A DNA stretch of 5,732 bases, taken from JBLIAZ01 sp047632015 (lineage in GTDB: Bacteria; Bacteroidota; Bacteroidia; Flavobacteriales_C; GCA-002722245). Positions 5,331-5,732 of the stretch are shown here, in pieces. Both the position numbers and the translations under genes were made by a program. Under the pieces are notes generated by a model that worked only from the letters and a program-made list of their open reading frames with translations, was not told the origin of the DNA and searched no databases. The stretch spans positions 1 to 5,732 of the forward strand of contig JBLIBC010000182.1 of assembly GCA_047632015.1 (NCBI GenBank), written 5' to 3'. The stretch's first letter is position 1; the number at the start of each line of letters is the position of its first letter.

Positions 5331-5732
5331 GTGTCAAGACCTACTACAATTAAAAAATCATTACTAATTACCTTGCTGTGCTTGGTTAGCGGTGCCGTTT
5401 TCGCACAACCGGGGACTATAAAAGGCACTTTACGAGACGATAGTGGAAAAGGAATATCAGGAGTACAAATCACGATTTCAAACAGTACACACTTTACTTT
5501 TTCAGACAGCATTGGAAATTACAGCATTAAAACAAAAGCCAGCAAACGCTTATTCATTGCTTTTAGCCATTTGACATACAACAGTAAAGGTCAAGAAACA
5601 TCCTTGAAAAAAGGAGAAGTAAAAGTGCTAGATTTTACCTTAAAACCAGCATTTGAAGAAACTGATACAGTTAATATAAAAGCGAAGAAAACAGTAAAAA
5701 TTAAGGAAGTTGAGATTGATGCCGACTTAATT
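5331..5732 (+). CDS. Secreted carboxypeptidase-regulatory-domain protein, probable TonB-dependent receptor (N-terminal part)
   Basis: The frame is open from 5331 to the window edge (134 codons) with no stop, so only the N terminus is seen. Residues 1-25 are a signal peptide: basic start, hydrophobic core about 10-24, cleavage after AVFA before Gln26. Residues about 30-104 match the carboxypeptidase-like regulatory beta-sandwich: IKGTLRDDSGKGISGVQI, then SDSIGNYSI (58-66), a strand region around LFIAFSHLTY, and a closing VLDFTLKP. A lysine-rich link (117-125) leads into EVEIDADLI. In Bacteroidota this domain commonly precedes a plug and a 22-strand outer-membrane barrel that takes up nutrients with TonB, which is the likeliest identity. 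Without the plug, other cell-surface proteins carrying this domain remain possible. The start is GTG: a stop at 5310-5312 closes the frame and no in-frame ATG exists nearby. It is divergent from glyA. Confidence 0.82.
   Translation, partial: MSRPTTIKKSLLITLLCLVSGAVFAQPGTIKGTLRDDSGKGISGVQITISNSTHFTFSDSIGNYSIKTKASKRLFIAFSHLTYNSKGQETSLKKGEVKVLDFTLKPAFEETDTVNIKAKKTVKIKEVEIDADLI

Noticed and set aside
5261..5512. Minus-strand open frame of 83 codons
   Set aside because: It overlaps the plus-strand receptor-like gene, which has a signal peptide and a recognisable regulatory domain; the minus frame has no features.

Overview
The window is an ordinary-looking, AT-rich chromosomal stretch from a member of the Bacteroidota, most likely a Flavobacteriales relative. 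Four things point there: the protein families present (a two-repeat DUF1599 protein, a small exported CAMC membrane protein, and a carboxypeptidase-regulatory-domain outer-membrane receptor), the sequence style of GlyA (ADVSHPAGL around the PLP aspartate), the lack of clear Shine-Dalgarno sequences, and several matches to the Bacteroidota -7 promoter box TAnnTTTG. I cannot assign a genus from sequence reading alone.

Layout. Positions 17-2923 carry four genes on the minus strand, in transcription order: a DUF1599 protein (2923-2387), leuC (2301-892), leuD (847-266) and a 78-residue exported membrane protein (253-17). Gaps are 85, 44 and 12 bp, so this may be one transcript, although the 85-bp gap before leuC contains short repeats and could hold its own promoter. 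A divergent gene, folP (2949-3797, plus strand), starts only 25 bp from DUF1599. folP converges with glyA (5159-3885, minus strand), and a compact hairpin flanked by A7 and T7 tracts between them can terminate transcription from both sides. Upstream of glyA a 171-bp AT-rich spacer leads to a divergent plus-strand gene (5331 onward). It encodes a secreted protein with a carboxypeptidase-like regulatory domain, probably a TonB-dependent receptor, and runs off the right edge.

Function. LeuC and LeuD are the two subunits of isopropylmalate isomerase in leucine biosynthesis; leuA and leuB are not in the window. FolP makes dihydropteroate for folate, and GlyA uses tetrahydrofolate as its one-carbon acceptor, so the convergent pair is linked by folate metabolism. 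DUF1599 and the CAMC protein are conserved-looking but of unknown function. No RNA genes, CRISPR arrays, insertion sequences, pseudogenes or defence genes are visible, and I do not see an undescribed multi-gene system. The most notable details are the internal duplication of DUF1599, an altered substrate-binding motif in FolP, three non-ATG starts among seven genes, and the small CAMC protein placed directly behind leuD.
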